A stretch of DNA of 64,000 bases from Pseudomonas sp. ABC1 (GCF_013395055.1 NZ_CP058349.1:2478001-2542000), one strand, 5' to 3'. Shown: positions 1 through 9,462, numbered from the stretch's first letter. The notes: generated by a model not told the origin, from the sequence alone. Program-made: numbers and translations.

Positions 1-1581
1 GGCTTCAACCGCTGGCTGGTGCCGCCGGCAGCACTGGCCATCCACCTGTGCATCGGCATGGCCTATGGCTTTTCGGTGTTCTGGATTCCGCTGTCCCAGG
101 CCATCGGCATCGACAAGGCGGTCGCCTGTGCGCCCGAAATCGGTTTCTTCGAGCAACTGTTCTCCAGCCAGTGCGATTGGCCGATCTCCATGCTCGGCTG
201 GATCTACACACTGTTCTTCGTCTTCCTCGGTTGCTCGGCGGCGGCCTGGGGTGGCTGGGTGGAGCGGGTCGGGCCGCGCAAGGCCGGCCTGGTGTCCACG
301 CTGTGCTGGTGCGGCGGCCTGCTGATCTCGGCACTGGGCATCCATCTGCACCAGTTGTGGCTGCTCTGGCTTGGCTCCGGGGTGATCGGCGGTATCGGTC
401 TGGGGCTGGGTTATATCTCGCCGGTCTCTACGTTGATCAAGTGGTTCCCGGACAAGCGCGGCATGGCCACCGGCATGGCGATCATGGGCTTTGGCGGCGG
501 GGCGATGGTCGGTGCGCCCCTGGCGGCGTTGCTGATGGAGCATTTCTCCACGGCGCAGAGCGTTGGCGTCTGGCAGAGCTTCGTGGTGATGGCGCTGATC
601 TACCTGGTGTTCATGATTGGCGGCGCCCTGGGCTACCGCGTGCCACCGGTTGGCTGGAAGCCAGAAGGCTGGGTGGTGCCCCAGGCCAAGGCCGACAATG
701 CGATGATCACCCGCGGCCACGTGCATGTGAACACGGCCTGGAAAACCCCGCAGTTCTGGCTGATCTGGGCAGTGCTGTGCCTGAACGTGTCGGCGGGTAT
801 CGGCATCATCGGCATGGCCTCGCCGCTGTTGCAGGAAGTGTTCGCCGGGCGCCTGATCGGCCTCGAACTGTCCTTCAACCAACTCGACAAGGCGCAACTG
901 GCCGAGATCGCGGTGATCGCCGCCGGTTTTACCGGGTTGCTCAGCCTGTTCAACATCGGCGGGCGGTTCTTCTGGGCCTCCTGCTCGGACATCATCGGTC
1001 GCAAGGCCACCTATTTCGTCTTCTTCGGCCTGGGCTTCGCCCTGTATGCCGCCGTGCCCTTGCTCGGCCAGTGGGGCAGCCTGGCGCTGTTCGTACTGGC
1101 GTTCTGCATCATCCTGTCGATGTACGGCGGTGGTTTCGCCACGGTGCCGGCCTACCTGGCGGACCTGTTCGGTACGCAGATGGTCGGCGCCATCCATGGG
1201 CGGCTGCTGACCGCCTGGGCGGTGGCCGGTGTGCTCGGCCCGGTGCTGGTCAACTACCTGCGTGAGTACCAGTTGGCAATCGGTGTGGAGAAGGCCGCGG
1301 CCTACGACATCACCCTCTATATCCTGGCCGGATTGCTGGTGCTGGGATTCATCTGCAATGCCCTGGTGCGCCCGGTGGCGGCGAAGCATTTCATGGGCGA
1401 GGCGGAACTGGCCGAGTTGCGTTCGCAAGGCGAAAAGACAGTTCCCGCCTGTGCCGAACTGGAGTGGACGGCTAACCCTGCGAGCCGGCCACTGGTGATC
1501 CTCACCTGGTTGCTGGTGGGGATCCCGATGCTCTGGGGCATGTGGATCACGTTGCAGAAGACGGTGGTGCTGTTCCAGTAA
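1..1581 (+). CDS. OFA-family MFS transporter (oxalate/formate antiporter-like), 5' end outside window
   Basis: The reading frame is open from base 1 (GFNRWLVPPAALAIHL...) so the true start lies upstream; the GTG at 19 is only an internal codon. About 526 residues are visible, ending in TAA at 1579-1581. The protein is very hydrophobic with about 12 membrane spans. The stretch GLGYISPVSTLIKWFPDKRG followed by MATGMAIMGFGGG is the hallmark of the OxlT/OFA branch of the major facilitator superfamily. Such inner-membrane carriers exchange small monocarboxylates or dicarboxylates; the substrate cannot be read from sequence. A long polar insertion near residues 270-310 (between the seventh and eighth spans) is typical of the proteobacterial members. 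It is convergent with trpBA, with a REP-like hairpin in between. Confidence 0.85.
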   Translation, partial: GFNRWLVPPAALAIHLCIGMAYGFSVFWIPLSQAIGIDKAVACAPEIGFFEQLFSSQCDWPISMLGWIYTLFFVFLGCSAAAWGGWVERVGPRKAGLVSTLCWCGGLLISALGIHLHQLWLLWLGSGVIGGIGLGLGYISPVSTLIKWFPDKRGMATGMAIMGFGGGAMVGAPLAALLMEHFSTAQSVGVWQSFVVMALIYLVFMIGGALGYRVPPVGWKPEGWVVPQAKADNAMITRGHVHVNTAWKTPQFWLIWAVLCLNVSAGIGIIGMASPLLQEVFAGRLIGLELSFNQLDKAQLAEIAVIAAGFTGLLSLFNIGGRFFWASCSDIIGRKATYFVFFGLGFALYAAVPLLGQWGSLALFVLAFCIILSMYGGGFATVPAYLADLFGTQMVGAIHGRLLTAWAVAGVLGPVLVNYLREYQLAIGVEKAAAYDITLYILAGLLVLGFICNALVRPVAAKHFMGEAELAELRSQGEKTVPACAELEWTANPASRPLVILTWLLVGIPMLWGMWITLQKTVVLFQ

Positions 1582-1609
1582 TGCGTTGGGGCGTGCGCAA
1601 CGTGACGTT

Positions 1610-1655
1610 GTAGGGTGCGCAGTGCTTCTGTCCAGGTGCGCGCGGCGCACCCTAC
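1610..1655. repeat. REP-like palindrome, GTAGGGTGCGC family
   Basis: GTAGGGTGCGC at 1610-1620 pairs perfectly with GCGCACCCTAC at 1645-1655 across a 24-base loop. It lies between two convergent genes, where it may also act as a terminator. Related palindromes occur at 38907-38957 and 46674-46717. Confidence 0.75.
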
Positions 1656-1725
1656 ACAGGCAACATGATGGCTGCGGTAGGCCTCGAGCTCTGTGACTTG
1701 AGGCTTACCGCGAGCGCTGCCGTTC

Positions 1726-2532
1726 TCAGCGTGCGTTGCGCACGCCGTTAGCCAGTTCTGCGCACAGGCCGAGCACGCCGTCGATGGCTTGCTGGTCGTT
1801 GCCCGCCTTGGCGATCTGGTCGATCAGCGCCGAGCCCACCACCACGCCATCGGCCAAACGGGCGATGGTCGCTGCGTGTTCCGGGGTGCGGATACCGAAG
1901 CCGATGCTGACCGGCAGCCCGGTGTGGCGGCGCAGGCGTGCCACCGCCTGTTCCACATGCTCCAGCGTGGCGCTGCCGGAACCGGTAACGCCGGCCACCG
2001 AGACGTAGTAGACGAAGCCCGAACTGTTCGCCAGCACCTTGGGCAGGCGCGCATCGTCGGTGGTCGGTGTGGTCAGGCGGATAAAGTCGATGCCAGCGGC
2101 CTGGGCGGGCTCGCACAGGTCGGCGTTATGTTCCGGCGGCAGGTCGACGACGATCAGGCCATCCACGCCAGCGGCTTTCGCGTCGGCGACGAAGCGCGCC
2201 ACGCCGTACTTGTGGATCGGATTGAAGTAGCCCATCAGCACGATCGGTGTGGTCTGCTCGTCCTGGCGGAACTCGCGCACCATCTGCAGGGTTTTCACCA
2301 GGTTCTGGCCGTTGCCGAGGGCGCGGATATTGGCCAGTTGGATCGCCGGGCCGTCGGCCATCGGGTCGGTGAACGGCATGCCCAGCTCGATCACGTCGGC
2401 ACCCGCCGCGGGCAAGCCCTTGAGGATGCTCAGGGAGGCGTCGTAGTTCGGATCGCCAGCGGTGATGAAGGTCACCAGGGCGGCGCGGTTCTGTTGCTTC
2501 AGTTCGTCGAAGCGGCTCTGCAAACGGCTCAT
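1726..2532 (-). CDS. trpA: Tryptophan synthase alpha subunit
   Basis: TrpA cleaves indole-3-glycerol phosphate to indole and glyceraldehyde-3-phosphate in the cytoplasm and channels indole to TrpB. The 268-residue product has the usual family length. The catalytic pair is visible as Glu49 (VIELGMPF) and Asp60 (DPMADG), and the phosphate-binding loop as GFGIRTPEHA near the C-terminus. The start MSRLQSRFDE is chosen because its ATG overlaps the trpB stop by one base (TGATG at 2534-2530), a classic translational coupling; a longer upstream reading frame runs through trpB and is rejected. Same-strand partner trpB and divergent trpI define the Pseudomonas trpI-trpBA locus. Confidence 0.97.
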   Translation of the reverse strand: MSRLQSRFDELKQQNRAALVTFITAGDPNYDASLSILKGLPAAGADVIELGMPFTDPMADGPAIQLANIRALGNGQNLVKTLQMVREFRQDEQTTPIVLMGYFNPIHKYGVARFVADAKAAGVDGLIVVDLPPEHNADLCEPAQAAGIDFIRLTTPTTDDARLPKVLANSSGFVYYVSVAGVTGSGSATLEHVEQAVARLRRHTGLPVSIGFGIRTPEHAATIARLADGVVVGSALIDQIAKAGNDQQAIDGVLGLCAELANGVRNAR

Positions 2533-3746
2533 CAGTTGGTCTCCGCCTTGGACAGGTCGAGGTGGTGCATCACGGTCTGCATGTCCTTGTCGCCACGGCC
2601 GGACAGGTTGACCACCATAATGTGGTCCTTCGGTAGCGTCGGGGCGCGTTTGAAGACCTCGGCCAGCGCGTGGGAAGACTCCAGCGCGGGGATGATGCCT
2701 TCCAGGCGGCAGCACTGGTGGAAGGCGGCGAGGGCTTCGTTATCGGTGATCGAGGTGTACTCGACACGGCCGATGTCATGCAGCCAGGCGTGTTCCGGGC
2801 CGATGCCGGGGTAGTCGAGGCCGGCCGAGATCGAGTGGGCGTCGATGATCTGCCCGTCCTCGTCCTGCAACAGGAAGGTGCGGTTGCCGTGCAGCACGCC
2901 GGGTACGCCGCCGTTGAGGCTGGCGGCATGCTTGCCGGTTTCGATGCCGTGGCCGGCGGCTTCCACGCCGACGATCCTCACGCTCGTCTCGTCGAGGAAC
3001 GGGTGGAACAGGCCCATGGCATTGGAGCCACCGCCGATGCAGGCGACCAGGGAATCCGGCAGGCGGCCTTCCTTCTCCTGCAACTGCTCGCGGGTTTCCT
3101 TGCCGATCACCGCCTGGAAGTCGCGCACCATGGCCGGGTACGGGTGCGGGCCGGCGACGGTGCCGATCAGGTAGAAGGTGCTGTCGACGTTGGTCACCCA
3201 GTCGCGCAGGGCTTCGTTCATCGCATCTTTCAGTGTGCCGGTACCGGCGGTGACCGGGATCACCTCGGCGCCCAGCAGCTTCATGCGGAAGACGTTGGCC
3301 TGCTGGCGGTCGATATCGGTGGTGCCCATGTAGATCACGCATTGCAGGCCGAAGCGCGCGGCCACGGTGGCGGTGGCCACGCCGTGCATGCCGGCGCCGG
3401 TCTCGGCGATGATGCGTTTCTTGCCCATGCGCCGGGCCAGCAGGATCTGGCCGATGCAGTTGTTGATCTTGTGCGCGCCGGTGTGGTTCAGCTCTTCGCG
3501 CTTGAGGTAGATCTTCGCGCCACCGCAGTGTTCGGTCAGGCGCTCGGCGAAATACAGCGGGCTGGGGCGGCCGACGTAGTCGCGCTGGAAATACGCCAGA
3601 TCTTCGAGGAAGGCAGGGTCGTCCTTGGCCTTCTCGTATTCGGCGGCCAGGTCGAGGATCAGCGGCATCAGTGTCTCGGCGACGTACTGGCCGCCGAACG
3701 AGCCGAACAGGCCGGTGGTGTCGGGGCCGTTGCGCAGTGTGGTCAT
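2532..3746 (-). CDS. trpB: Tryptophan synthase beta subunit
   Basis: TrpB is the PLP enzyme that condenses indole with serine to form tryptophan. The 404-residue protein carries the PLP lysine in the motif HTGAHKINN (Lys93) and the phosphate-binding glycine loop GGGSNAMG in the middle of the chain. It starts MTTLRNGPDTTGLFGSFGGQ, which is normal for the family. The gene is co-transcribed with trpA (one-base overlap) and is read divergently from trpI, which activates it in pseudomonads in response to indoleglycerol phosphate. Confidence 0.97.
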   Translation of the reverse strand: MTTLRNGPDTTGLFGSFGGQYVAETLMPLILDLAAEYEKAKDDPAFLEDLAYFQRDYVGRPSPLYFAERLTEHCGGAKIYLKREELNHTGAHKINNCIGQILLARRMGKKRIIAETGAGMHGVATATVAARFGLQCVIYMGTTDIDRQQANVFRMKLLGAEVIPVTAGTGTLKDAMNEALRDWVTNVDSTFYLIGTVAGPHPYPAMVRDFQAVIGKETREQLQEKEGRLPDSLVACIGGGSNAMGLFHPFLDETSVRIVGVEAAGHGIETGKHAASLNGGVPGVLHGNRTFLLQDEDGQIIDAHSISAGLDYPGIGPEHAWLHDIGRVEYTSITDNEALAAFHQCCRLEGIIPALESSHALAEVFKRAPTLPKDHIMVVNLSGRGDKDMQTVMHHLDLSKAETN

Positions 3747-3836
3747 GGTGGGTTCCTTGCAATCCGGTGGCGCTGGTGGCAGCGCGGTGTCGCCATTCTA
3801 CCGCTGGCGACCAGGGGGAAAAGCGATTAGATTGCC

Positions 3837-3858
3837 GTGACCTGTCAGGAAATCTCAC
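3837..3858. promoter_or_regulatory. Possible TrpI operator dyad in trpI-trpB intergenic region
   Basis: The 119-base divergent intergenic region holds a loose dyad, GTGA at 3837-3840 and TCAC at 3855-3858. LysR-type regulators bind such dyads and TrpI is known to bind this intergenic region in P. aeruginosa and P. putida. Assignment of these exact bases is inference. Confidence 0.3.
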
Positions 3859-3865
3859 TTATTCC

Positions 3866-4756
3866 ATGAGCCGTGATCTGCCCTCCCTGAATGCCTTGCG
3901 TGCCTTTGAGGCTGCTGCCCGCCTGCTCAGCATCGGCAAGGCTGGCGAAGAGCTGCATGTGACCCACGGTGCGATCAGCCGGCAGGTGCGATTGCTCGAG
4001 GAAGAACTGGGCGTGGCCCTGCTGGTGCGTGACGGGCGCGGCGTAAAACTCACGGATGCCGGGCTGCGCCTGCGCGACGTGGCCGGCGACAGTTTCCAGC
4101 GCTTGCAGGCGGTCTGTGGTGAACTGCGGCATCAGCCACTGGATGCGCCCTTCGTCCTCGATTGCCCTGGCAGCCTGCTGGCGCGCTGGCTGATCCCACG
4201 CCTGAGCCGGATCAACCGCGACCTGCCGGACTTGCGCCTGCAGTTGTCCAGCAGCCAGGGGGAGTTGCAGCCGCTGACCTCCGGTGCCCATGCCACCCTG
4301 CTGTTCGCGGAGCCACCCTGGCCACCGGAGGTGCGCGTCTACGAGCTGGCCAGCGAGTCCATCGGTCCGGTGCTGAGCCCTCGCTATGCCAATTACCCGC
4401 GTTTGTGCGATACCGCGCCTGATGCGCTGCTGAACGAAGCGCTGCTGCATACCGGCTCGCGGCCACAGGCCTGGCCGCAATGGGCGGCGCGGGTTGGCCT
4501 GGCACCGGATAACCTGCGTTTCGGCCAGGGGTTCGAGCACCTCTACTATTTGCTGGAAGCCGCGGTGGCGGGACTTGGGGTCGCCATCGCGCCTCGGCAA
4601 CTGGTGGCGGACGACCTGGCCTCCGGACGGCTGGAGGCGCCCTGGGGCTTCGTCGACAGCCGTGCGCGGCTCGCGCTGTGGGTACCGGCCCGGCACAGCG
4701 ATCCACGTGCCGAACGGTTGGCCGCCTGGTTGCTCGATGAACTCGCCGACCGCTGA
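3866..4756 (+). CDS. trpI: LysR-type activator of trpBA
   Basis: The 296-residue protein has an N-terminal winged helix-turn-helix (about residues 6-65: LNALRAFEAAARLLSIGKAG, then VTHGAISRQVRLLEEELGV) and a LysR effector-binding domain (about 90-290). Divergent position next to trpB and strong GcvA/TrpI-like N-terminus identify it as TrpI, which senses indoleglycerol phosphate. The ATG at 3866 is preferred to a longer frame that starts inside trpB. A start further downstream would remove part of the DNA-binding helix. No other trp genes are nearby, as expected in pseudomonads where trp genes are scattered. Confidence 0.93.
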   Translation: MSRDLPSLNALRAFEAAARLLSIGKAGEELHVTHGAISRQVRLLEEELGVALLVRDGRGVKLTDAGLRLRDVAGDSFQRLQAVCGELRHQPLDAPFVLDCPGSLLARWLIPRLSRINRDLPDLRLQLSSSQGELQPLTSGAHATLLFAEPPWPPEVRVYELASESIGPVLSPRYANYPRLCDTAPDALLNEALLHTGSRPQAWPQWAARVGLAPDNLRFGQGFEHLYYLLEAAVAGLGVAIAPRQLVADDLASGRLEAPWGFVDSRARLALWVPARHSDPRAERLAAWLLDELADR

Positions 4757-4832
4757 AAAAAAACTGTGACCCATCGGCGCCTTACGCTGTCCATCTAAGC
4801 GTGCGTGAACCAGACCTGACGAGAACAGCAGA

Positions 4833-5534
4833 ATGAGCAAGAAAAACAGCCAGACGGAAAGTGCCGATGTCGCCCTCCAGCATATCGTCACGGGTGTGAA
4901 ACGCTTCCGCGAAGATGTCTTTCCGGCGCAACGCGAACTGTTCAAGAAGCTCGCCCATGAGCAGACCCCGCGTGCCATGTTCATCACGTGCGCCGACTCG
5001 CGCATCATCCCCGAACTGATCACGAACAGCTCGCCCGGCGACCTTTTCGTGACCCGCAACGTCGGCAACGTGGTACCGCCCTACGGGCAGATGAACGGCG
5101 GCGTCTCGACGGCCATCGAATTCGCCGTGATGGCCCTCGGCGTGCATCACATCATCGTTTGCGGCCACTCGGACTGTGGCGCGATGAAGGCCGTGCTCAA
5201 CCCGGTGGAGCTGGAGAGCATGCCGACGGTCAAGGCCTGGCTGCGCCATTCCGAAGTGGCCAAGACCGTGGTCGCGGAAAACTGCGGCTGTGCCGACCAC
5301 AACACCCTGGGTATCCTCACCGAGGAAAACGTCCTGGCGCAGCTCGACCACCTGCGCACCCATCCTTCCGTGGCCGCGCGCCTGGCCAGCGGACAGTTGT
5401 TCATCCATGGCTGGGTCTACGATATCGAAAGCTGCGAAATCAAAGCCTACGACGCCGCCAAGGGTGAGTTCCGTCCGATCGGCGATGGCCCGCTGCCGAT
5501 GGCGACGCCCAAGGCGCGCTACTCTTCGGAATAA
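4833..5534 (+). CDS. Beta-class carbonic anhydrase
   Basis: This 233-residue cytoplasmic enzyme interconverts CO2 and bicarbonate. The zinc ligands and catalytic dyad of the beta class are visible: Cys53 with Asp55 and Arg57 (ITCADSR), and His112 and Cys115 (CGHSDCG). The glycine-rich GDLFVTRNVGN segment is also typical. Length and residues match the single-domain bacterial family. The gene follows trpI on the same strand after a 76-base gap and precedes the Tim44-like gene by 85 bases; nothing suggests a functional link with tryptophan synthesis. Confidence 0.95.
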   Translation: MSKKNSQTESADVALQHIVTGVKRFREDVFPAQRELFKKLAHEQTPRAMFITCADSRIIPELITNSSPGDLFVTRNVGNVVPPYGQMNGGVSTAIEFAVMALGVHHIIVCGHSDCGAMKAVLNPVELESMPTVKAWLRHSEVAKTVVAENCGCADHNTLGILTEENVLAQLDHLRTHPSVAARLASGQLFIHGWVYDIESCEIKAYDAAKGEFRPIGDGPLPMATPKARYSSE

Positions 5535-5619
5535 CCCGAAACATTTAGCAGTGGCGCGATAGGCCTGCGCTGGGCAACATGGCGCGCGTACATCCACTAA
5601 AACAAGCGGAATACTCCAA

Positions 5620-6465
5620 ATGCAACGTGTGCTCAGCCTTTTCATGGCCCTCTCCCTGTGCGTCGGCCTGACGTTCAGCATCGACGCCGAAGCCCGCCGC
5701 ATGGGCGGTGGCAAGAGCTTCGGCTCTGCCCCGAGCCACCAGACGCGCCAGGCGCAACCGACCAATGCCAGCAAAGCCGCTGCGCCTGCCGCCGCCGGTG
5801 CCGCCGCTGCGGGCGGTGCATCCCGCTGGCTGGGCCCGCTGGCAGGCCTTGCCGCCGGTGGCCTGCTGGCCTCGATGTTCATGGGCGAAGGTTTCGAAGG
5901 TATCCAGTTCATGGATATCCTGATTTTCGGCGGTATCGCCTTCCTGCTCTTCCGCTTCCTGGCGGCACGTCGTCGCCAGCAGCAACCCGTCGTTGCCGGT
6001 CATGCGCCGCTGCAACGCGAAGCTGCACCGCAAGTGTCGATCTTCGGTGGCAGCGCAGCACCTGTCGCCAGTGCCGCGCCGGCGATCAACGCCCCGGCCT
6101 GGTTCAACGAGCAGAGCTTCGTTTCGGCGGCCCGTGAGCACTTCCTGTCCCTGCAACAGCACTGGGATGCCAACGAGATGGACAAGATCGCCGAGTTCGT
6201 CACCCCGCAGATGTTCGACTTCCTCAAGCGTGAGCGGGCCGAACTGGGCGACGGCTACCAGTCCACCTATATCGATGGCCTGGAAATCCAGCTTGAAGGC
6301 GTCGACGACAACCCGGACAAGACGGTTGCCACCCTGACCTTCTCCGGTGTGTCGAAGAACTCCCGCTTCGATCAGGGCGAAGCCTTCAGCGAAAGCTGGC
6401 GCATGGAGCGCCTGCAAGGCGAGAACCAGCCCTGGCTGGTTGCCGGTATCCGCCAGAACGGCTGA
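5620..6465 (+). CDS. Tim44-like domain membrane protein
   Basis: The 281-residue product starts with a signal peptide-like segment (MQRVLSLFMALSLCVGLTFS), followed by an Ala/Gly/Ser-rich linker, two hydrophobic stretches (about residues 68-85 and 95-115) and a C-terminal globular part (about 160-281) with the Tim44/MRPL45 fold signature (hydrophilic alpha/beta with VATLTFSGVSKNS and a terminal LVAGIRQNG). Proteobacterial homologues are annotated as Tim44 domain-containing proteins or putative lipid-binding/transport proteins; their function is not established. A strong intrinsic terminator follows directly. Confidence 0.8.
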   Translation: MQRVLSLFMALSLCVGLTFSIDAEARRMGGGKSFGSAPSHQTRQAQPTNASKAAAPAAAGAAAAGGASRWLGPLAGLAAGGLLASMFMGEGFEGIQFMDILIFGGIAFLLFRFLAARRRQQQPVVAGHAPLQREAAPQVSIFGGSAAPVASAAPAINAPAWFNEQSFVSAAREHFLSLQQHWDANEMDKIAEFVTPQMFDFLKRERAELGDGYQSTYIDGLEIQLEGVDDNPDKTVATLTFSGVSKNSRFDQGEAFSESWRMERLQGENQPWLVAGIRQNG

Positions 6466-6481
6466 TTCGCTGCCAGTGCAC

Positions 6482-6516
6482 AAGAAACCCGGGCTTGCCC
6501 GGGTTTCTTCGTTTTT
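6482..6516 (+). terminator. Rho-independent terminator after Tim44-like gene
   Basis: A 13-bp perfect stem (AAGAAACCCGGGC at 6482-6494 with GCCCGGGTTTCTT at 6497-6509), a two-base loop and a T-run at 6512-6516. Confidence 0.95.
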
Positions 6517-6684
6517 GGGGCGTGTCTGCGTGCTGACGAGTCTTTGATACCGGTCAAGGTTCACGTAGGGATTGTCGGGAAATGAGAATATCTGTCGATT
6601 GAGTTCTGGCAAAAAGACACTCCTTCTTTATCATCTCTCGGCTGCCGTTCATGCGGCCAATTACTGTCATTCAAGGAAGGCTCG

Positions 6685-9402
6685 ATGATCCCCTCTGGTT
6701 TTCGCAAGACCCTGCTCGCCCTCGCTGTTACCGGAACGGCATTACCTGCTCTGGCGCAGACCGTTCAACTGACTGACAGCGGCCTGTTGTCGGAAAACTT
6801 GGCGTATACCGACAGCCTGGAGATCGTGGGTGCTTTCAATGGCAGTGCCTCCGACGCGGTGCGCCTCACCAATGTATCCGTCGCACAAGAGTTGGTCCTG
6901 GATGCCGCGATCGAGAATGCCGCAGGCAATGGGGTCGTTTTCGAGGAGGTATTTGGCGATAACACCGTGCTCAGCAGTGTGGGTGGTGATCTGCTGAACA
7001 AGGGCGATATTTCGGTTCAGGGTAATGGCAGCCAAGCGTTGAAGATCGAGCAGGTGGGTATCCAGGGCAGCCTGGTCAACCAGGGTAATCTGACGGTCCA
7101 GGGCAGCGGATCGAGCGGTGTCCTGTCCATCCAGAACAGCACCATAGCGGGCAATCTGCATAATCAAGGCAGCATCGGTATCACTGGGTTAAACGTCAGT
7201 GCTTTGGATATCCGCCGTGATACCTATCTGGTCGGTAGCCTGATCAATTCTGGTCTTATCGAGGCTCAGGGTTTGGACGATCCGATTGCCGACACGGTTT
7301 CTGCTGTCCACATACGTGATAGCGCCATCGGCGGGGATATCCTTAACGAGGCCGGGGCTACGATCCGGGCTGTAGGCTTGAATAGTAACGGTATAAGTCT
7401 GCAGGGTGCAGCGTTGGAGGGGCGCCTGATAAATGACGGTACCATTGAGGTGGTGGGTGATGGCTTCGCTATCGATCTTTATCAAGGTTTCCAGAACAGT
7501 GGCTCGCTTGAGTGGCTTGGACCCACGAGACTCAAACAGTTGGTTAATAACGGCAGCATCATCGGTCATGATGAGGAGTCCATCGCTATTCTGGTCGATG
7601 GCGTAATCTTTACCGGAGAAGGCCCAGGTATTCTCAACAATGGCCTGATCCAGTCAGTCGATGATGCGATCGCTTTCGATCCGAACGGGCTGGGGAGAGA
7701 CAATGCTTCCCTGGTGATCGAAAACAACGGCGATATCATCTCCCAGGCCAACGCCATCGATGCCAGCTATCTTGAAAATGGCGAGCGTATCTACCTCGAT
7801 TGGAACAGTGGCCGTATCGAAGGCAACCTGATCGATCTGGTCAGTATCAATATCATGGGTGATGTGGCTTTCTCGGGCACCGACAGCACGCAAGCTGGCG
7901 CCAACATCCGTATCAAGGATGGCGGATGGATCGATATCGGTGATAGCTATGCTGGCGTTGTCGGCCACCTGGAACTCGAGCAGGCCCATACCCTTATCGA
8001 CGGCAACCTGAACCTGGCGGGTCTCTCGTCTCTCGGCATGACCCTGAGCAATGCCACCGACACCAACAGGGCCGTGCTGGAAGTGTCCGGCACCCTGGAA
8101 TTCGATGAAGGTTCCCTCATCCGACTGGCGGCCCAGGGCGAGGACTTCAGCCCCTCGGGCAGTCAGTACATTCTGGCCAAGGCAGGGACTCTGGATGACC
8201 AGGGCCTGAGCGTGGTCAGCAGTTCGGCGCTGCTGCGGGTCGACACCTATGGCAGCGAAAACGATCAGGTGACGGCCACGGTTTCACTGCGCAGTGGGAC
8301 CGAGATCGAGGATATCGTGGCTGGCAATGGTGGCTCCGTGAATGCCGGCAATGCCCTCAAATCCTTCGGGGGCGTGTTGGGCCAACTGGAGCAGAGCGAT
8401 CCGGTGCTGTTCCAGGCGTTCGCGAATGCCGACCAGGCCAGGCTCGCCAGGCTGGCTGCCGAACTGGCCCCGGATACCCAGGCCGCTGTCCGTGATGCTG
8501 CGCAAAGAGGCCTTCAGGCCATCAATACTGCCGCCGGTAACCGTACCGCCAGTTTGCGCCGGGGGCTTTCGTCTGGTGATGGACTCAGCCGCTCGGGTGT
8601 CTGGACACAAGCGCTGTATGGCGAGAGCGACCAGGGACGCCGTGATGGTATCGCCGGTTACAACGCCTATAGCCGGGGCATCGCCATCGGTGCCGATGGC
8701 AAGCTGGACGATCGACTGACACTCGGCCTGGCCTATGGCTACATCGACACGGACGTCAATGGCAGCAATAGCAGCAGCCGTACCGAAATCGAAAGCCATA
8801 CGTTCTCGCTCTATGGTGGTTTCGAACAGGGGCCCTGGTTTGCCGATGCCGCGCTCACCTATGGACTGAACGATAACCAGGGCCGGCGTCAGATCGCGGG
8901 CACTCTCGCCAAGTCTGACTACGACAGCCAGTCGCTGGGCATGAGCCTTGTTGGCGGTTATGCCTATCGCATGAGCGAGCGCGTGGTGCTCGAACCGCGC
9001 CTGGCCGCTCGCTATAGTCAGGTCGATATCGATGGCTACCGTGAAAAGGGTTCCTCTGCCGCATTGCAGGTCGATAGCCAACGCTATGAGGTTGCCGAGC
9101 TCGGTGCCGGTTTCAGGGTTGCGGCCGATTATCCGCTGGCACAGGGTCGTCTGGAGCCTCAACTGCGTTTGATGGCGTACCACGACTTCGCGGCGGACAG
9201 CAGCCGCAGTACATCGACCTTCCTGGTCGGCGGCACACCGTTCGTCACCAGTGGCGCGAGCCCGGTGCGCAACAGCTATGAAGCGTCGGCGGGGCTCGCT
9301 TACCACCTGGGGGCGATGACGCTGGGCGTGAGCTACGACCATACCGGCAAGAGCGGTTTCGATGCCGATACCTTCGCTGCGAAAGTACGATACGACTTCT
9401 GA
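6685..9402 (+). CDS. Type Va autotransporter with beta-helix-type passenger
   Basis: The 905-residue protein has a Sec signal peptide (MIPSGFRKTLLALAVTGTAL, cleaved after PALA), a passenger of about 600 residues and a C-terminal autotransporter beta-barrel (about residues 637-905) ending in the outer-membrane signature YDF with a terminal Phe. The passenger contains no cysteine and repeats an L-x-N-x-G-x-I/L motif at least eight times (LVNQGNL, LHNQGSI, LINSGLI, LINDGTI, LVNNGSI, ILNNGLI and others), as expected for rungs of a right-handed beta-helix. No protease or lipase catalytic motif is recognisable, so an adhesin or surface role is the best inference. The passenger is visibly less GC-rich than its neighbours. 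It stands alone between a terminator upstream and a hairpin downstream. Confidence 0.9.
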   Translation: MIPSGFRKTLLALAVTGTALPALAQTVQLTDSGLLSENLAYTDSLEIVGAFNGSASDAVRLTNVSVAQELVLDAAIENAAGNGVVFEEVFGDNTVLSSVGGDLLNKGDISVQGNGSQALKIEQVGIQGSLVNQGNLTVQGSGSSGVLSIQNSTIAGNLHNQGSIGITGLNVSALDIRRDTYLVGSLINSGLIEAQGLDDPIADTVSAVHIRDSAIGGDILNEAGATIRAVGLNSNGISLQGAALEGRLINDGTIEVVGDGFAIDLYQGFQNSGSLEWLGPTRLKQLVNNGSIIGHDEESIAILVDGVIFTGEGPGILNNGLIQSVDDAIAFDPNGLGRDNASLVIENNGDIISQANAIDASYLENGERIYLDWNSGRIEGNLIDLVSINIMGDVAFSGTDSTQAGANIRIKDGGWIDIGDSYAGVVGHLELEQAHTLIDGNLNLAGLSSLGMTLSNATDTNRAVLEVSGTLEFDEGSLIRLAAQGEDFSPSGSQYILAKAGTLDDQGLSVVSSSALLRVDTYGSENDQVTATVSLRSGTEIEDIVAGNGGSVNAGNALKSFGGVLGQLEQSDPVLFQAFANADQARLARLAAELAPDTQAAVRDAAQRGLQAINTAAGNRTASLRRGLSSGDGLSRSGVWTQALYGESDQGRRDGIAGYNAYSRGIAIGADGKLDDRLTLGLAYGYIDTDVNGSNSSSRTEIESHTFSLYGGFEQGPWFADAALTYGLNDNQGRRQIAGTLAKSDYDSQSLGMSLVGGYAYRMSERVVLEPRLAARYSQVDIDGYREKGSSAALQVDSQRYEVAELGAGFRVAADYPLAQGRLEPQLRLMAYHDFAADSSRSTSTFLVGGTPFVTSGASPVRNSYEASAGLAYHLGAMTLGVSYDHTGKSGFDADTFAAKVRYDF

Positions 9403-9424
9403 GTCCTGAGTAACTCCGCCGTCA

Positions 9425-9462
9425 GTCAGCCTATCGGAAGGCAATTGCCGCGATAGGCTGAC
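9425..9462. terminator. Long hairpin between autotransporter and cfa-like gene
   Basis: A perfect 12-bp stem (GTCAGCCTATCG with CGATAGGCTGAC) encloses a 14-base loop that itself contains GGCAATTGCC. There is no T-run, so it may be a factor-dependent terminator or mRNA-end structure. Confidence 0.6.

Noticed and set aside
6575..6600. Fur-like sequence AAATGAGAATATC upstream of the autotransporter
   Set aside because: Only about half of the consensus matches and there is no inverted symmetry.
7924..7960. GDSYAG in the autotransporter passenger as a serine-hydrolase motif
   Set aside because: It lies mid-passenger without the other GDSL or serine protease blocks, so it is likely chance.
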